DNA of 64,000 nucleotides from Isosphaera pallida ATCC 43644 (GCF_000186345.1 NC_014962.1:4058450-4122449), one strand, 5' to 3'; shown: positions 53,799 to 63,746, counted from the stretch's first letter. A program made the numbers and translations. Notes: generated from the letters alone by a model not told the origin.

Positions 53799-55046
53799 AT
53801 GCCGACCTATCAATATGAAGCCCTCGACGCGACCACCGGCAAGGAGGTCAAGGGCACCATCGAAGCGGCGAACCCCAACGAAGCCCAAACCCTCATCAAG
53901 CAGAAACAGTATTTCGTCACCAAGCTCACCGAACGGACCGTCAAGGCCACCAAGTCGACCAAGACCCAGAAAGTCGGCCGCAAGCGGAAGAAGTCCTTTA
54001 CCATCGGCGGCCTGTCCAACAAGAAACTGTGCCTCTTCACCCGCCAACTCTCCACCCTCCAGGACGCCGGCCTGCCGATCCTCCGCTCGCTCAAAATCCT
54101 GGAAAACCAAGCCAAGCCCGGCGTACTCAAAAACGTGCTGGGCGACGTGGTCGAAGACATCGAATCCGGCTCGACCCTCTCGGAGGCGATGGCCAAACAC
54201 CCCAAAGCCTTCGACCGCCTCTACTGCAACATGATCAAGGCCGGTGAGGCCGGCGGCGCACTAGAGACCATCCTCCAACGCCTCGCCGACTTCAAGGAAA
54301 AAGCCCAAAGCCTTCGCCGACGCATCAAAGGCGCGATGGTCTACCCCATCGTGGTCATCTTCGTTGCCTTCGTCATCGTTGGCTTCATCCTCTACTTCAT
54401 CATCCCCAAGTTCGAAGCGATCTTCAAAGACTTCGACGTGGACCTGCCCCAAATGACCATCTGGCTGATCGAAGCCAGCCACATCATCATCGAATACGCC
54501 CCCCTTGTGATCCTCTCGCCAGTCTTCTTTTGGCTCTTCATCAAGCTGCTATACAAGATGCGCTGGGGTGCCTATATGTGCGACTGGATCCTCTTGCGCA
54601 TCCCGGTCCTGGGCCAGATTGCCGGTAAATCGACCGTGGCCCGCACCATGCGGACCTTGGGCACCCTGGTGCAATCCGGCGTGCCGATCCTGGAATCGCT
54701 CAACATCGTCCGCGACACCGCAGGCAACGCGGTCTACGAACGGGCCTTCACTAAGGTCTACGAGTCGATCCGCGAAGGGGAAACCATCGCCCAGCCGCTC
54801 AAGGAAGCCCGGGTGGTGGACGACATCGTCATCAACATGATCGACGTGGGCGAGGAGACCGGCGACCTTGATACCATGCTGATGAAAATCGCCGACAACT
54901 ACGAGGAAGAGGTCGAAACCTTGGTCGAGTCGCTGGTGAGCCTGCTTGAACCCGTCATGATCGTCGTGTTGGGCGGCATCATCGGCTTCATCGTGATCGC
55001 CCTCTTCCTGCCGTTGATCCAACTCATCACCAAGCTGTCCGGTTGA
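53799..55046 (+). CDS. pilC: PilC/GspF-type platform protein
   Basis: A 415-residue inner-membrane platform protein for pilus or pseudopilus assembly. The N-terminal start MPTYQYEALDATTGKEVKG is typical. Two GspF domains are seen: LCLFTRQLSTLQDAGLPILR near 80 and VARTMRTLGTLVQSGVPILE near 280, each followed by helical segments. Three transmembrane segments lie near 185 (VVIFVAFVIVGFILYFII), 235 (LVILSPVFFWLFIKLLY) and the C-terminus (MIVVLGGIIGFIVIALFL). A basic linker (KSTKTQKVGRKRKKSF) is at about 50-65. ATG 53799 has GAGGAG about 11 bases upstream. A strong hairpin follows the gene. Confidence 0.95.
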   Translation: MPTYQYEALDATTGKEVKGTIEAANPNEAQTLIKQKQYFVTKLTERTVKATKSTKTQKVGRKRKKSFTIGGLSNKKLCLFTRQLSTLQDAGLPILRSLKILENQAKPGVLKNVLGDVVEDIESGSTLSEAMAKHPKAFDRLYCNMIKAGEAGGALETILQRLADFKEKAQSLRRRIKGAMVYPIVVIFVAFVIVGFILYFIIPKFEAIFKDFDVDLPQMTIWLIEASHIIIEYAPLVILSPVFFWLFIKLLYKMRWGAYMCDWILLRIPVLGQIAGKSTVARTMRTLGTLVQSGVPILESLNIVRDTAGNAVYERAFTKVYESIREGETIAQPLKEARVVDDIVINMIDVGEETGDLDTMLMKIADNYEEEVETLVESLVSLLEPVMIVVLGGIIGFIVIALFLPLIQLITKLSG

Positions 55047-55064
55047 CCCCCCCGCCCTCACCCC

Positions 55065-55108
55065 CCAACGGACGCAGGCGGGGCACGCCCCCCCCCCGCG
55101 TCCGTTGG
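55065..55108. terminator. Strong hairpin between pilC and first pseudopilin
   Basis: CCAACGGACGC (55065-55075) and GCGTCCGTTGG (55098-55108) pair perfectly over 11 bases. Inside it GGCGGGG and a C-run can pair again. It lies 18 bases past the pilC stop and 95 before the next start. No T-run. It could end pilC transcription or lower the expression of the pseudopilin genes relative to it. Confidence 0.55.
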
Positions 55109-55202
55109 ACTTGACCCTCATGGGACGACTCCCGAGGGATCGGTCCTCACGTCCCATCGCCCTTTTTTCACGGACCTTGTCTTGACGAGCGAGGATGACG
55201 CG

Positions 55203-56300
55203 ATGAACTGTCCGGGAGAACCGCACCAACCCCCGAACCTCCGCCGACGGGCCGGGTTCACTCTGGTCGAACTGCTGGTGGTCATCACGATCATCGGCAT
55301 CCTGATTGCGCTCTTGGTCCCGGCGATCTCTGGCGTGGTCCGCAACGCCAACGAAGGGTCGGTCATTTCCGAAATCAACGCGCTGGGCCAGGCCCTGGCC
55401 GACTTCAAGGCCAAGTACGGCGAATATCCCCCCAGCCGGATCATCATTCCGGCCAATGGCAACTACACGCCGCTTCGGGCGATGACCACGAACCCGATCG
55501 ATCCGAGCGTCTTCTTCGGCACCGTGCCGCCGGTCGTCGGCATCGGACCCAATGAGTCCATCGCCGCTCTGGCGGAACGCTCCGAACGATTTATGCGCAA
55601 GTTCTTCCCGCGCGGTTACATGACCTCGATCACCCAAGTGAACAACGACACCAGGGTGTTCTACCTCACCGGCGACGAATGCCTGGTCTTCTTCCTGGGC
55701 GGCATCCCGGTCAACAACGGCGGCACCTGGGAACTGACCGGCTTCAACAACAACCCCCAACAGCCCTTCCGGCCCGGCGGCAACCGCTCCGAACCTTTCT
55801 TCGAGTTCAAACCCAACCGCCTGGTGGACCTCGACGGCGACGGCTTCCCCTCCTACATCGACAACCTCGGCACCGACTCCGACGCCCGTCCCTACGCCTA
55901 CTTCGTCTCCTACGGCAACGGCGACTACGACCCCAACGACGTCAACTTCGGCCCCGACTTTGTGGGCGAAGCCTTCGGGGTCCCGTTCTCGGTCGGCGGC
56001 ACAACCAGCAACCCCGTCCTACTCGGATCGCCCGGCCCTAACCCTTACACCTCTTCACGTAACGTCGTCGTCAACGGCATGGCGCTGGCCCGTCCCGCCT
56101 ACCTCAACCCCAACTCGTTCCAGATCATCTCCGCCGGCCTGGATCGGTTCTACGGCTTCGGCGGGGCGTTCCTCAGCAACTCCTCCGAGAAGTTCCCCTT
56201 CGTTAACAACAACGCCCAAGACTTGCCCAACGAGTCGGCCTTCCGCGTCACCGTCGAGGCCGACAATCTGACCAACTTCAACACCTCCCGGCTCGACTAA
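55203..56300 (+). CDS. GspG-like pseudopilin, large
   Basis: A 365-residue prepilin-like protein. ATG 55203 has GAGG 8 bases upstream. The leader MNCPGEPHQPPNLRRRAG ends at G18; cleavage before F19 leaves FTLVELLVVITIIGILIAL with the conserved E at position 5, so it is a class III signal for a PilD/GspO-type peptidase. The mature protein has one N-terminal hydrophobic helix and a large globular domain, about twice the size of usual GspG. Residues 209-220 read DLDGDGFPSYID, a calcium-loop type sequence, followed by PYAYFVSYGNGDYD and FQIISAGLDRFYG, which match the GspG C-terminal region. It begins the pseudopilin set. Confidence 0.88.
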   Translation: MNCPGEPHQPPNLRRRAGFTLVELLVVITIIGILIALLVPAISGVVRNANEGSVISEINALGQALADFKAKYGEYPPSRIIIPANGNYTPLRAMTTNPIDPSVFFGTVPPVVGIGPNESIAALAERSERFMRKFFPRGYMTSITQVNNDTRVFYLTGDECLVFFLGGIPVNNGGTWELTGFNNNPQQPFRPGGNRSEPFFEFKPNRLVDLDGDGFPSYIDNLGTDSDARPYAYFVSYGNGDYDPNDVNFGPDFVGEAFGVPFSVGGTTSNPVLLGSPGPNPYTSSRNVVVNGMALARPAYLNPNSFQIISAGLDRFYGFGGAFLSNSSEKFPFVNNNAQDLPNESAFRVTVEADNLTNFNTSRLD

Positions 56301-56583
56301 GTGATGAAGTGACGCCTCCGGTCACATCCCAACAGGTTCTCCGTTGTGATGATGACCTTGGGCTGGAAACCCTCAGGCCACCTTGGCCAACCCCGCCATG
56401 GGAGGAGCTCGGCAGGCGATTCCTCCCTGGCCATTCCCCGCTCGCTTTTCCACCGTCGGTGCGTCGGTTTCTCCACCGCGCCGATCGGTCGGAGAGCGAC
56501 CAAACTACGGGCCCCACGGCCCCACCCCATCTTGTCCTGACCCATTTTTCCTTTCAACCCCCCGCGTGGGAGTGACCCAAGCG

Positions 56584-58479
56584 ATGCCCTGCGAGCCTCC
56601 TCTCCCCCAACCACGCCCCAGGCCAGGACGGCGCGCGGTCCCCTCAACGCGGTCGCGCCGCGGGTTCACGCTGGTGGAACTGCTCATCGTGATCGCCGTC
56701 ATTGGCATCCTGGTGGGCCTGGTGGTTGTCGCCTCCGCCGGCGCGGTCCGCACCGCCGAACTCCGCGCTACCCAGTCGCTCATCTCCAAGCTCTCGGTCG
56801 CCGTCAACGACCGGCTCCAGGCGCTCCAGACCTCCCCCGTCCAACCCAATGGTGCGCATCGCTACCTCGCGGCCACGCTGCCGGGCCCAGGATTGGCTTA
56901 CACTCGGCCCGACCTCACCGGCCCGGGGCCAGGTCAGGTTCTCCCCGTCTTCAATCCCAACCAGGTCTACGCGGCGGTCAAAGTGGACAACAGCCCGATC
57001 GGCGCGCTGTCGTGGGGCCTCATCAACGAGGATCGGGCCAAGGTGTTGGCGCTGATGGACTTCATCCGCATGGAGATGCCGGACACCTTCTTCGTGCAGG
57101 CGGACCAGCCTGGTGCGCCCTATCCGCTCAACTTTGGCGGCTGGGTGTATCCTAATCCCAACGCCTTCGTGAACGTCAATGAGATCAATCCCACCTTGTC
57201 CAATGCCATCCTGCCCCTGGGCAACTCGGCGATCGTGAGCGCTCCTGGTTTGCCGCCCCCCTTCCCAGTTCAGACACCCGCGGGGACCTTCCCCGTACAA
57301 CTCACCTCCTACCTGCCCAACCTGCGGCTCGACATCCCTGGCGGACCCATGGGATTGTCGCAGGCCGGTCCCAGCGGGTGCAACCTGCTGAACGGCACCC
57401 CCTTTCCACCTCTTATCAACATCAACGGATCGCCCGATCAGACCTGGGAGCGCACCGGACGCGGCATCTTCGGCGCGAGCTATTCCGCCGCCGCCAGCAT
57501 CTACAAGAACCTCCGCTACGCCACTGCGGCGCTCGACGGCGTGGACAACTCCCCGGCCAACACTGCAGGAAGCGGCTTCGCCGACGAATTTGGCGAGAAC
57601 GGCACCGCCGCCGCTCAAGCTCAGTCCGCGTTGCAACGATTCTACGTCAACCACGACCCCATCACCGCCCGCTCCGAAATGCTCTACGCCCTGCTCGTCG
57701 AAGGGGTCGGTCCCTTCGGCAGCGTCTTCTCGCCCGACGACTTCACCGAACGCGAAGTTCAGGACACCGACGGCGACGGCCTGCCCGAGTTTGTGGACGC
57801 CTGGGGTCGCCCGCTCCAGTTCTATCGCAACCCCGTCTTCTACAACGAATACACCCTCGTCAACGGCATCCTCACCAGCGATGTCCGCAACCCCCTGGGC
57901 GTGCTGGGCTACACCCCGTTCGAGGAACGCCAACGCAACCCGCTCGACCCCCGCAACCAACTCATGGCCATCGATTGGTGGGGAGAGACGAATACGGTCA
58001 ACGGCAGTGTCGCCGTCGGTGGGTCCGTGTTCAATCCGATTGACGGTACCATTCCCATGAGCGCCCGCGCCCGCGCGGTTCAAGCGTTCCTGGGGCCGCT
58101 GTCGTTGTTCCAGACACCGGCGGGACGCTGGGAAGGCTCGTCGAACATCAATGACCAGACGCCCAGCTTGCGACGTCGCGCCTTCGCCGCCAAGCCGTTG
58201 ATCCTCTCCGCCGGGCCCGATGGTGAAACCGGCCTCTACGCCGCTCACCGCGATCCACAATGGATCACGTCCAACCCCGCCCAGAAAGTGCGAATGCTGA
58301 TCGGTGTGCCCCCCTATCAGTTCAATGGATTCACCTTTGGCAATTTCGGTGGCTTCGTGGGTGAGAACAACGCCGCGCCCGACTTCCTAGCTCCCTTCGG
58401 GATTGGACAGGCGCTAGAACGCATGACCGACAACATCACCAACTATCGGCTCGAATCGACTGGCGGAGGGTTGTATTGA
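56584..58479 (+). CDS. GspG-like pseudopilin, very large
   Basis: A 631-residue prepilin-like protein from ATG 56584; GTG at 56572 is an alternative and the frame runs open to 56383. The basic leader ends at G27 (RSRRG), with mature start FTLVELLIVIAVIGILVGL and E at position 5. The mature domain is Pro/Asn/Gly-rich with many short beta-type strands. Residues 394-405 are DTDGDGLPEFVD, a calcium-loop type sequence, running directly into AWGRPLQFYR, which matches the DxWGxPxxY region of GspG. A usual GspG has about 140 residues, so most of this protein is an insertion between helix and the C-terminal motif. It overlaps the next gene by one base (TGATG), so the genes are coupled. Confidence 0.85.
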   Translation: MPCEPPLPQPRPRPGRRAVPSTRSRRGFTLVELLIVIAVIGILVGLVVVASAGAVRTAELRATQSLISKLSVAVNDRLQALQTSPVQPNGAHRYLAATLPGPGLAYTRPDLTGPGPGQVLPVFNPNQVYAAVKVDNSPIGALSWGLINEDRAKVLALMDFIRMEMPDTFFVQADQPGAPYPLNFGGWVYPNPNAFVNVNEINPTLSNAILPLGNSAIVSAPGLPPPFPVQTPAGTFPVQLTSYLPNLRLDIPGGPMGLSQAGPSGCNLLNGTPFPPLININGSPDQTWERTGRGIFGASYSAAASIYKNLRYATAALDGVDNSPANTAGSGFADEFGENGTAAAQAQSALQRFYVNHDPITARSEMLYALLVEGVGPFGSVFSPDDFTEREVQDTDGDGLPEFVDAWGRPLQFYRNPVFYNEYTLVNGILTSDVRNPLGVLGYTPFEERQRNPLDPRNQLMAIDWWGETNTVNGSVAVGGSVFNPIDGTIPMSARARAVQAFLGPLSLFQTPAGRWEGSSNINDQTPSLRRRAFAAKPLILSAGPDGETGLYAAHRDPQWITSNPAQKVRMLIGVPPYQFNGFTFGNFGGFVGENNAAPDFLAPFGIGQALERMTDNITNYRLESTGGGLY

Positions 58480-60107
58480 TGAACCGTCCAACCCAGTTCC
58501 ACCCGTCCGGCGGGGTGCGACCGGCTTCCTTCCGTCGCCGCGACTTGCAGGGCTTCACCCTCGTGGAGTTGCTGGTGGTCGTGACGATCATCTCGATCAC
58601 CACCGTCATCGCCATCGCGGTGGTGCTGCCGGCGATCAACAACCGGCGGGTCAGCGAAGCGGCGCGGGTGCTTCAGGCCCAACTCGCCCTGGCGCGCGAC
58701 GAAGCGGTGCGGACTAACAGCGTCCGCGGCGTGCGACTCCTGCCCGACACCACCCTGCTGCCTACCTTTATCGCTTCCAACCCCAACGCCCCCCTTGCTT
58801 ATGACCGCATGGTGAACCTCCAGGTGCCCAGCGTCCACAACGAGGGCCGCATCACCACCGACCTGCGGGAGTTGGGGAGGGCGCTTCCGTTGCTAGGTGG
58901 GCAATCGATTCTCACCTCATCGTTTCGCCCCTACATCCTTCCACCGCCTGGTCCACTTCTCAACCAGATTGGCGCGCGGATGATCGTGATCGAGAAGAAG
59001 TCGCGGTACATCCCGGTTGCCGGTGGAGGCCGCATCGCCGTGCCCAACCCGCCAGTGGGCTGGTTCGGTCGGGTAAGACTGGGCGATAAGCTCTTCATCC
59101 CCGCGACCGGGCGAACTTACACCATCGTGGGGCCGTTGCCGAACGATCATCTCAGCAATAACCCGGAAGGCTTGATCCTTGCCCGACCGGCACCTTTCAC
59201 CAACACCAACAACCCCTATGAAATCTTGGACCCCACCAATCCGACTCGTCCCCCCGAGTTCCTGATCCTCGCCAACGGCATCGACGACAACGGCAATGGG
59301 TTGGTGGATGAAACCGTCGAACCACTGACGGGAACTGACTCCAACTCCAACAACATGATCGATGAAAGCGGCGAAAAGGAAGCCGACCCCGGCGGGGAGT
59401 GGTCCTACTACACCGGTAATCCCATCCAAGACATCTTCCCCACTTCAGTTGGCCTCCCCTTTACCTCCCTCGCGCTGGGGCTGGACACCTCACCCAACGG
59501 TCTGACCGAGAACGAAGGCTACGAGTATCGGATCATCCGTCAGCCGGTGCCCGATGTCGGTAGCGGCGAGATTGTCCTGCCTGGCTCGGTGGTGATCGAT
59601 GTAACCACCTCCGACCGACTTTACTCACAACTGCCCAATAACACCCCTGTAGACCCCCGCTCGCTCAACCAGCGCTCGCGGCTTCCAATCAACCCGAACA
59701 ACCTCACGATTGACATCCTCATCGCACCGAATGGTCAGATCTACAGCTACGACTTCGGCCCGCGGTTGACAACCTCCGTGGGGCCGGCCCAGATCGGCGG
59801 GCTTGGCAGCGACGCGCCGCCGAGCGATTTGCCGTTTTACCAGTTCTTCCTGGCCGAACGGGAGGATGTGCTGGCCCCTCGGAACGTCAATGGGTTTTTG
59901 GTGCTGACCGACTCGGTTCCGCCGCTGAGGCGCGAGCGTCGGTTGGTGACGATCAACCCCCGGTCGGGTCAGGTGACCAGCACGGTCGTGGCCGACGAGG
60001 ATTTTCAGCCAGTCATCAACCCTCTGGCTCCGCCCAGCCCTGCCAATCCGACGGTTCCGCTCAACGCTTTTCTCCGCAGCCAACGCGGCGAAAGGGATGT
60101 GCCATGA
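58479..60107 (+). CDS. GspH/FimT-like pseudopilin, large
   Basis: A 542-residue prepilin-like protein. ATG 58479 overlaps the stop of the gene before by one base and has GGAGGG 6-11 bases upstream. The leader ends at G25 with mature start FTLVELLVVVTIISITTVIA. The next segment, AARVLQAQLALARDEAVRTN, is typical for GspH/FimT. The mature part then has a long Pro/Asn/Thr-rich extension. Asp-rich loops occur at DDNGNGLVDE (residues 269-278) and TDSNSNNMIDE shortly after. Length is two to three times that of GspH. Its end overlaps the next start in ATGA (60104-60107). The protein fits the H position of a GspH-I-J-K set. Confidence 0.87.
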   Translation: MNRPTQFHPSGGVRPASFRRRDLQGFTLVELLVVVTIISITTVIAIAVVLPAINNRRVSEAARVLQAQLALARDEAVRTNSVRGVRLLPDTTLLPTFIASNPNAPLAYDRMVNLQVPSVHNEGRITTDLRELGRALPLLGGQSILTSSFRPYILPPPGPLLNQIGARMIVIEKKSRYIPVAGGGRIAVPNPPVGWFGRVRLGDKLFIPATGRTYTIVGPLPNDHLSNNPEGLILARPAPFTNTNNPYEILDPTNPTRPPEFLILANGIDDNGNGLVDETVEPLTGTDSNSNNMIDESGEKEADPGGEWSYYTGNPIQDIFPTSVGLPFTSLALGLDTSPNGLTENEGYEYRIIRQPVPDVGSGEIVLPGSVVIDVTTSDRLYSQLPNNTPVDPRSLNQRSRLPINPNNLTIDILIAPNGQIYSYDFGPRLTTSVGPAQIGGLGSDAPPSDLPFYQFFLAEREDVLAPRNVNGFLVLTDSVPPLRRERRLVTINPRSGQVTSTVVADEDFQPVINPLAPPSPANPTVPLNAFLRSQRGERDVP

Positions 60108-61615
60108 TGATCCCCGCAAGCGCGGCCGCGCCCAACCCCAAGCGACGGCGGGCCGGCATCACCTTGACCGAAATCCTGATCTCGCTGTTGATCTTCGGAG
60201 TGGGCCTAGTCTCGCTGGCCACCCTGTTCCCGCTGGCGTTGCTGCGGATCAAGTCGGCCAGCGACTACAACCGTTCGGCGCTGCTGGCGCAATCGGCGTT
60301 CAACGACCTCGCGGCCCGCGAGTTGCTCAAACCCGAAACCTTCTCCTCGACCTGGTATCACGCCGTGGCCATCCGTCCGTTCGGCGGCCCGGCGGTGGTG
60401 CCGTTCAACCCCTTAACTCATGACGTGACCCCCGGCACCGGCCAGTTGCTGCCGCCTCTGTTGCCCAACGGCGCGCCCAACCCGGCTGCGGCGGTCTTCC
60501 GGGGCAAGATGCACCCCGCGTTCCGCATCGGTCAGGATCAAGGGTTCAACATCCAACCTGGTCCTGGTCTGCCGGTCTGCTACGACCCGATGTGGTGGGC
60601 TCAAGTGCGGTTCAACCAACCGATCGCCAATCCCGCCGACGCCCGCCGCCCCAATTACGCCACGGAAATGGCGATCGACGACCAAGCGCGGTTCGGCAAC
60701 GGTACGGGCCTGGTTCGCCCCGGTGCCACAGGCAGCTCGATCTGGGCCGCCTACGGCCTGCGCCGGATCACCAATTTCCTGCCGTTCAACCCCAACACGG
60801 TCGAACGGTTCTGGCCGCTGACCTTCCCGACCGCCGACGGCAACCCTGGCGCCTTCAACATGCCCGAAGACATCTTCGTTTCCAAGGAGGATGTGGTCTG
60901 GCAGCCCGATCGCCAGAACAGCAACCCGATCGTGCCCGACCTCTCGGGCGGCTCGGTGACCCGCGACTGGGTCTTCTCCTGGATGCTGACCGGCCAGGTC
61001 TCCGACGCTGGTTCGCAAACGGTCTTCGAAGGGGACGTGGTGGTGTTCCGCAACCGCCTGTTCGGCTTCGATCAGGTTCCCGGCCTCGGTCGGTTCGTCC
61101 CCGCCGGCGAGGAGGTGCTGGAAGCGGTCTTCGGCTACAACACCCCCAGCAACACCGACTTCAACCCCAACACCCCGCTGCCGTTCTATCCCCGTGGCGA
61201 TGGCCGGGTCATCCTGCTGCGCTGGCCCGCCAACCAGCCCGACCCCCAAATCCGCATTGGCGGCTGGATCGCCGACGCGACCTATCAACGTCTCGCTGGG
61301 TTCGACCTGGCCAGCTATCCGCCGGGAACCTCCCGCTCGCCCGGTCAACGGATCGCCTGGTATCAAATTATCCGCAAGTCGCCAATTGAGAATGAGATCG
61401 GCCCCCCTGGCTCCCCTGGCGCCTCCAGCCCACCCGCGGAGAATGGCTATCGCCGAATGACGATCACGGTCAACACCCCGGTGAAGTACCGCACCGGTTG
61501 GATTAACGCGACGACCCCCCTGATCGAAACGGCGGTGTGGGTTCCCAGCGTGGTCAACGTGTTCCCGCGCGTCATTCCGATCAACACCAGCCGCCCCGCG
61601 CAATCGGGCGACTGA
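60104..61615 (+). CDS. GspI/PilV-like pseudopilin, large
   Basis: A 503-residue prepilin-like protein. The start is the ATGATG at 60104, in a 4-base overlap with the gene before. The leader PKRRRAG ends at G18 and the mature start is ITLTEILISLLIFGVGLVSL, with E at position 5; Gly-Leu after the hydrophobic stretch (IFGVGLVSLATL) is typical of GspI/PilV. The mature region is large, with tracts such as FNPNTVERFWPLTF and YNTPSNTDFNPNTPLPF. Unlike the other pseudopilins here it has no clear DxDGDG-type loop. Its length is about four times that of a usual GspI. Role: minor pseudopilin, probably in the tip complex; the cargo is unknown. Confidence 0.87.
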   Translation: MMIPASAAAPNPKRRRAGITLTEILISLLIFGVGLVSLATLFPLALLRIKSASDYNRSALLAQSAFNDLAARELLKPETFSSTWYHAVAIRPFGGPAVVPFNPLTHDVTPGTGQLLPPLLPNGAPNPAAAVFRGKMHPAFRIGQDQGFNIQPGPGLPVCYDPMWWAQVRFNQPIANPADARRPNYATEMAIDDQARFGNGTGLVRPGATGSSIWAAYGLRRITNFLPFNPNTVERFWPLTFPTADGNPGAFNMPEDIFVSKEDVVWQPDRQNSNPIVPDLSGGSVTRDWVFSWMLTGQVSDAGSQTVFEGDVVVFRNRLFGFDQVPGLGRFVPAGEEVLEAVFGYNTPSNTDFNPNTPLPFYPRGDGRVILLRWPANQPDPQIRIGGWIADATYQRLAGFDLASYPPGTSRSPGQRIAWYQIIRKSPIENEIGPPGSPGASSPPAENGYRRMTITVNTPVKYRTGWINATTPLIETAVWVPSVVNVFPRVIPINTSRPAQSGD

Positions 61616-61715
61616 TCTGATCTGATCCGTTTTCATCGCGTTTCACCGCGTCCCCTTCCATCTTCCTCTTCCCCCACGATCCACCCTGTCCCCGCGAAGC
61701 GAAGGACGACCGTCT

Positions 61716-63746
61716 ATGGTTGCCATCCGCCGCCCCCCGACGCCGCCCATCCTCCCCAACCGCGGAGCGCCACATCGCCACCGCCGGGGCGTCACCCTGG
61801 TGGAAATGCTGGTGGTCGTGGGGTTGTTGACCCTCATGATGTCGCTGATCGCGGTGATCTTTCAGGGCGCGACCCAGGCGGTCAACGTGGCTCAGGTCAC
61901 GCAAGACCTCGACGCCCAACTCCGCCGCCTCGACGCGCTGATCCGCGACGACCTCGAAGGGGCCACCGCGCGGTTCACCCCGCCGCTCAACCCCCGGGAC
62001 AACCTCGGCTACTTCGAGTACGGCGAGAACGAGTTCGCCGACGACCAGGAAGAAGACACCGACGACTACATCGCCTTCACCGCCAAGGCCCCGCCGGGTC
62101 GTCCCTTCACTGGGCGGCTGTGGGTGCCGATCGTGCCGCCGGCCACCGGCTTCACCCCTCCCGGAGCCAACGCGACCGCCGTGGCAGCCATCCTCGAACG
62201 TTTCATGCCGATCACCGTCACCAGCGAGTTCGCCGAGATCATTTATTTCATGCGCTGGGATGTGACCACCGGGACCGGCAAACTCTATCGCCGCGTGCTG
62301 CTGATCGACCCCAAGCGGACCGAGATGTACGCCGCCGCGGTTGGTCCGCCCAGCGTGTTGCGGCCTTTCGGTAACGCGCTGGGACCGCAGCCCAACAGTT
62401 CGCTCAACACGCCGGGGTTCTACCTCTGGAACCTCATCCGTCAGGCTCCGGTGGACACCAGCCTCGGCCTGCCGCAGGTGGAGTATCTTGCGAGCTGGAT
62501 GGGGGTCAACGACCTGTCGGTGCGGCCCGGCCCGGCCACCACGGCGCTGGTGACAACGCCCGATGTGTTCATGCCGGTGGGCAACACCCTGGGCGATCTG
62601 ACCGACCGCCACAACCGCTTCATGCGTCCCCGCTTCACGGATGATTACATCACCAACGACGGCGGCGCTCCGGCTCCCGACGGCAAGGCGGACGACACGA
62701 ACTTCGACGGCCTGCCCGACTATTACCCCACGCTTTATCCCGGCGCGCCAAATGTCCGGGTACCAGTGGGAGCGAGAAACACGTTGGACGCCAAGCCGTT
62801 CCCCTACATCTATCGCGGCATGGATGTGAGCAAACCCGGTGGGGTGACGCTCACCAGTCCTCTCCTGAGCTTGCCGTATGCGAATAATCGCCCGGAAGAC
62901 CTCGCGTTACGCCTAAACCATGCTCCTTTATCCTTTGGGGAAAGTTCGCGATACGGAGTTCCCCGCAACTCCTGGCTCGGTTTCCCCACCTGGAGGGAAA
63001 CCGCCGTGGGTCAATTGTCGGTGGCGGGTGGCAGTCCCATTCCCTCTCCGCTTGCTTTTCATTCGCTCCATCCGATCAACGACCCCAATAATACCTTTGG
63101 CTCGACAGGTTCCCAAGTGCGGGGGGTCTCCTGGGAGGGGCTCGCCGTCTTTCCCGACCGGATGTTCGCCGCTACTCCACAGGCTCAGGATCAACTGCTC
63201 CGAGGCGTCTGGGAAGACGACCTAATCATGACCGGCGTGCGGTCGTTCGACGTCAAGGCGCTCGATCCCAACATCAAACTGTTCGACGAACTTTCGGGCG
63301 GCGCGTTTCCCAACGTCGCCTCCACGTATGTCGATCTCGGTTACGCCGACGGCTTCCTTGATAGCGTGTTGGGTGGCCTCAACGGCTTTCAGCGCCTTCG
63401 GATCAAAAACGAAACCTTCGCCCACAACGGCTGGACCCCGCCGCGAATCATCGACGGCGTGTTGGACCCCAACTTCCCTCAGAACGTCGGCGACAACAAC
63501 ACGGCCATCCCCCGGCTGTGCCGGGTCTGGGATAGCTGGTCCACCACCTACACCCGCGCCCCTCAGTATCCCCTGAGTGTGCCGGACATCGCCGGTCTGA
63601 ACCAGATTCCCCCCGCGATGCCCAGCTACCCCGCGCCTTATCCCCAAGCGCTTCGGGGCATTCAGATCAACATTCGCGTGGTCGATCCCCGCGAAAGCCG
63701 GGTGCGGAGCCTGACGATTCGTCACGACTTCTCGTCCAAGCTGTAA
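61716..63746 (+). CDS. GspJ/PilW-like pseudopilin, very large
   Basis: A 676-residue prepilin-like protein. ATG 61716 has GAAGGA about 12 bases upstream. The leader PHRHRRG ends at G25; the mature start is VTLVEMLVVVGLLTLMMSL with E30 at position 5 of the mature chain. QDLDAQLRRLDALIRDDLEGA follows, a typical GspJ/PilW helix. The rest is Pro/Asn/Arg-rich beta-type sequence. An Asp-rich loop, DDTNFDGLPDYY, is at residues 326-337. It is three times the size of a usual GspJ. The gene follows the I-like gene by 100 bases and precedes the K-like gene, the order found in type II secretion loci. Confidence 0.86.
   Translation: MVAIRRPPTPPILPNRGAPHRHRRGVTLVEMLVVVGLLTLMMSLIAVIFQGATQAVNVAQVTQDLDAQLRRLDALIRDDLEGATARFTPPLNPRDNLGYFEYGENEFADDQEEDTDDYIAFTAKAPPGRPFTGRLWVPIVPPATGFTPPGANATAVAAILERFMPITVTSEFAEIIYFMRWDVTTGTGKLYRRVLLIDPKRTEMYAAAVGPPSVLRPFGNALGPQPNSSLNTPGFYLWNLIRQAPVDTSLGLPQVEYLASWMGVNDLSVRPGPATTALVTTPDVFMPVGNTLGDLTDRHNRFMRPRFTDDYITNDGGAPAPDGKADDTNFDGLPDYYPTLYPGAPNVRVPVGARNTLDAKPFPYIYRGMDVSKPGGVTLTSPLLSLPYANNRPEDLALRLNHAPLSFGESSRYGVPRNSWLGFPTWRETAVGQLSVAGGSPIPSPLAFHSLHPINDPNNTFGSTGSQVRGVSWEGLAVFPDRMFAATPQAQDQLLRGVWEDDLIMTGVRSFDVKALDPNIKLFDELSGGAFPNVASTYVDLGYADGFLDSVLGGLNGFQRLRIKNETFAHNGWTPPRIIDGVLDPNFPQNVGDNNTAIPRLCRVWDSWSTTYTRAPQYPLSVPDIAGLNQIPPAMPSYPAPYPQALRGIQINIRVVDPRESRVRSLTIRHDFSSKL

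Noticed and set aside
56644-58260. 538-residue minus-strand frame in the pseudopilin region
   Set aside because: It is opposite a gene with a clear prepilin leader; open only because of GC codon bias.
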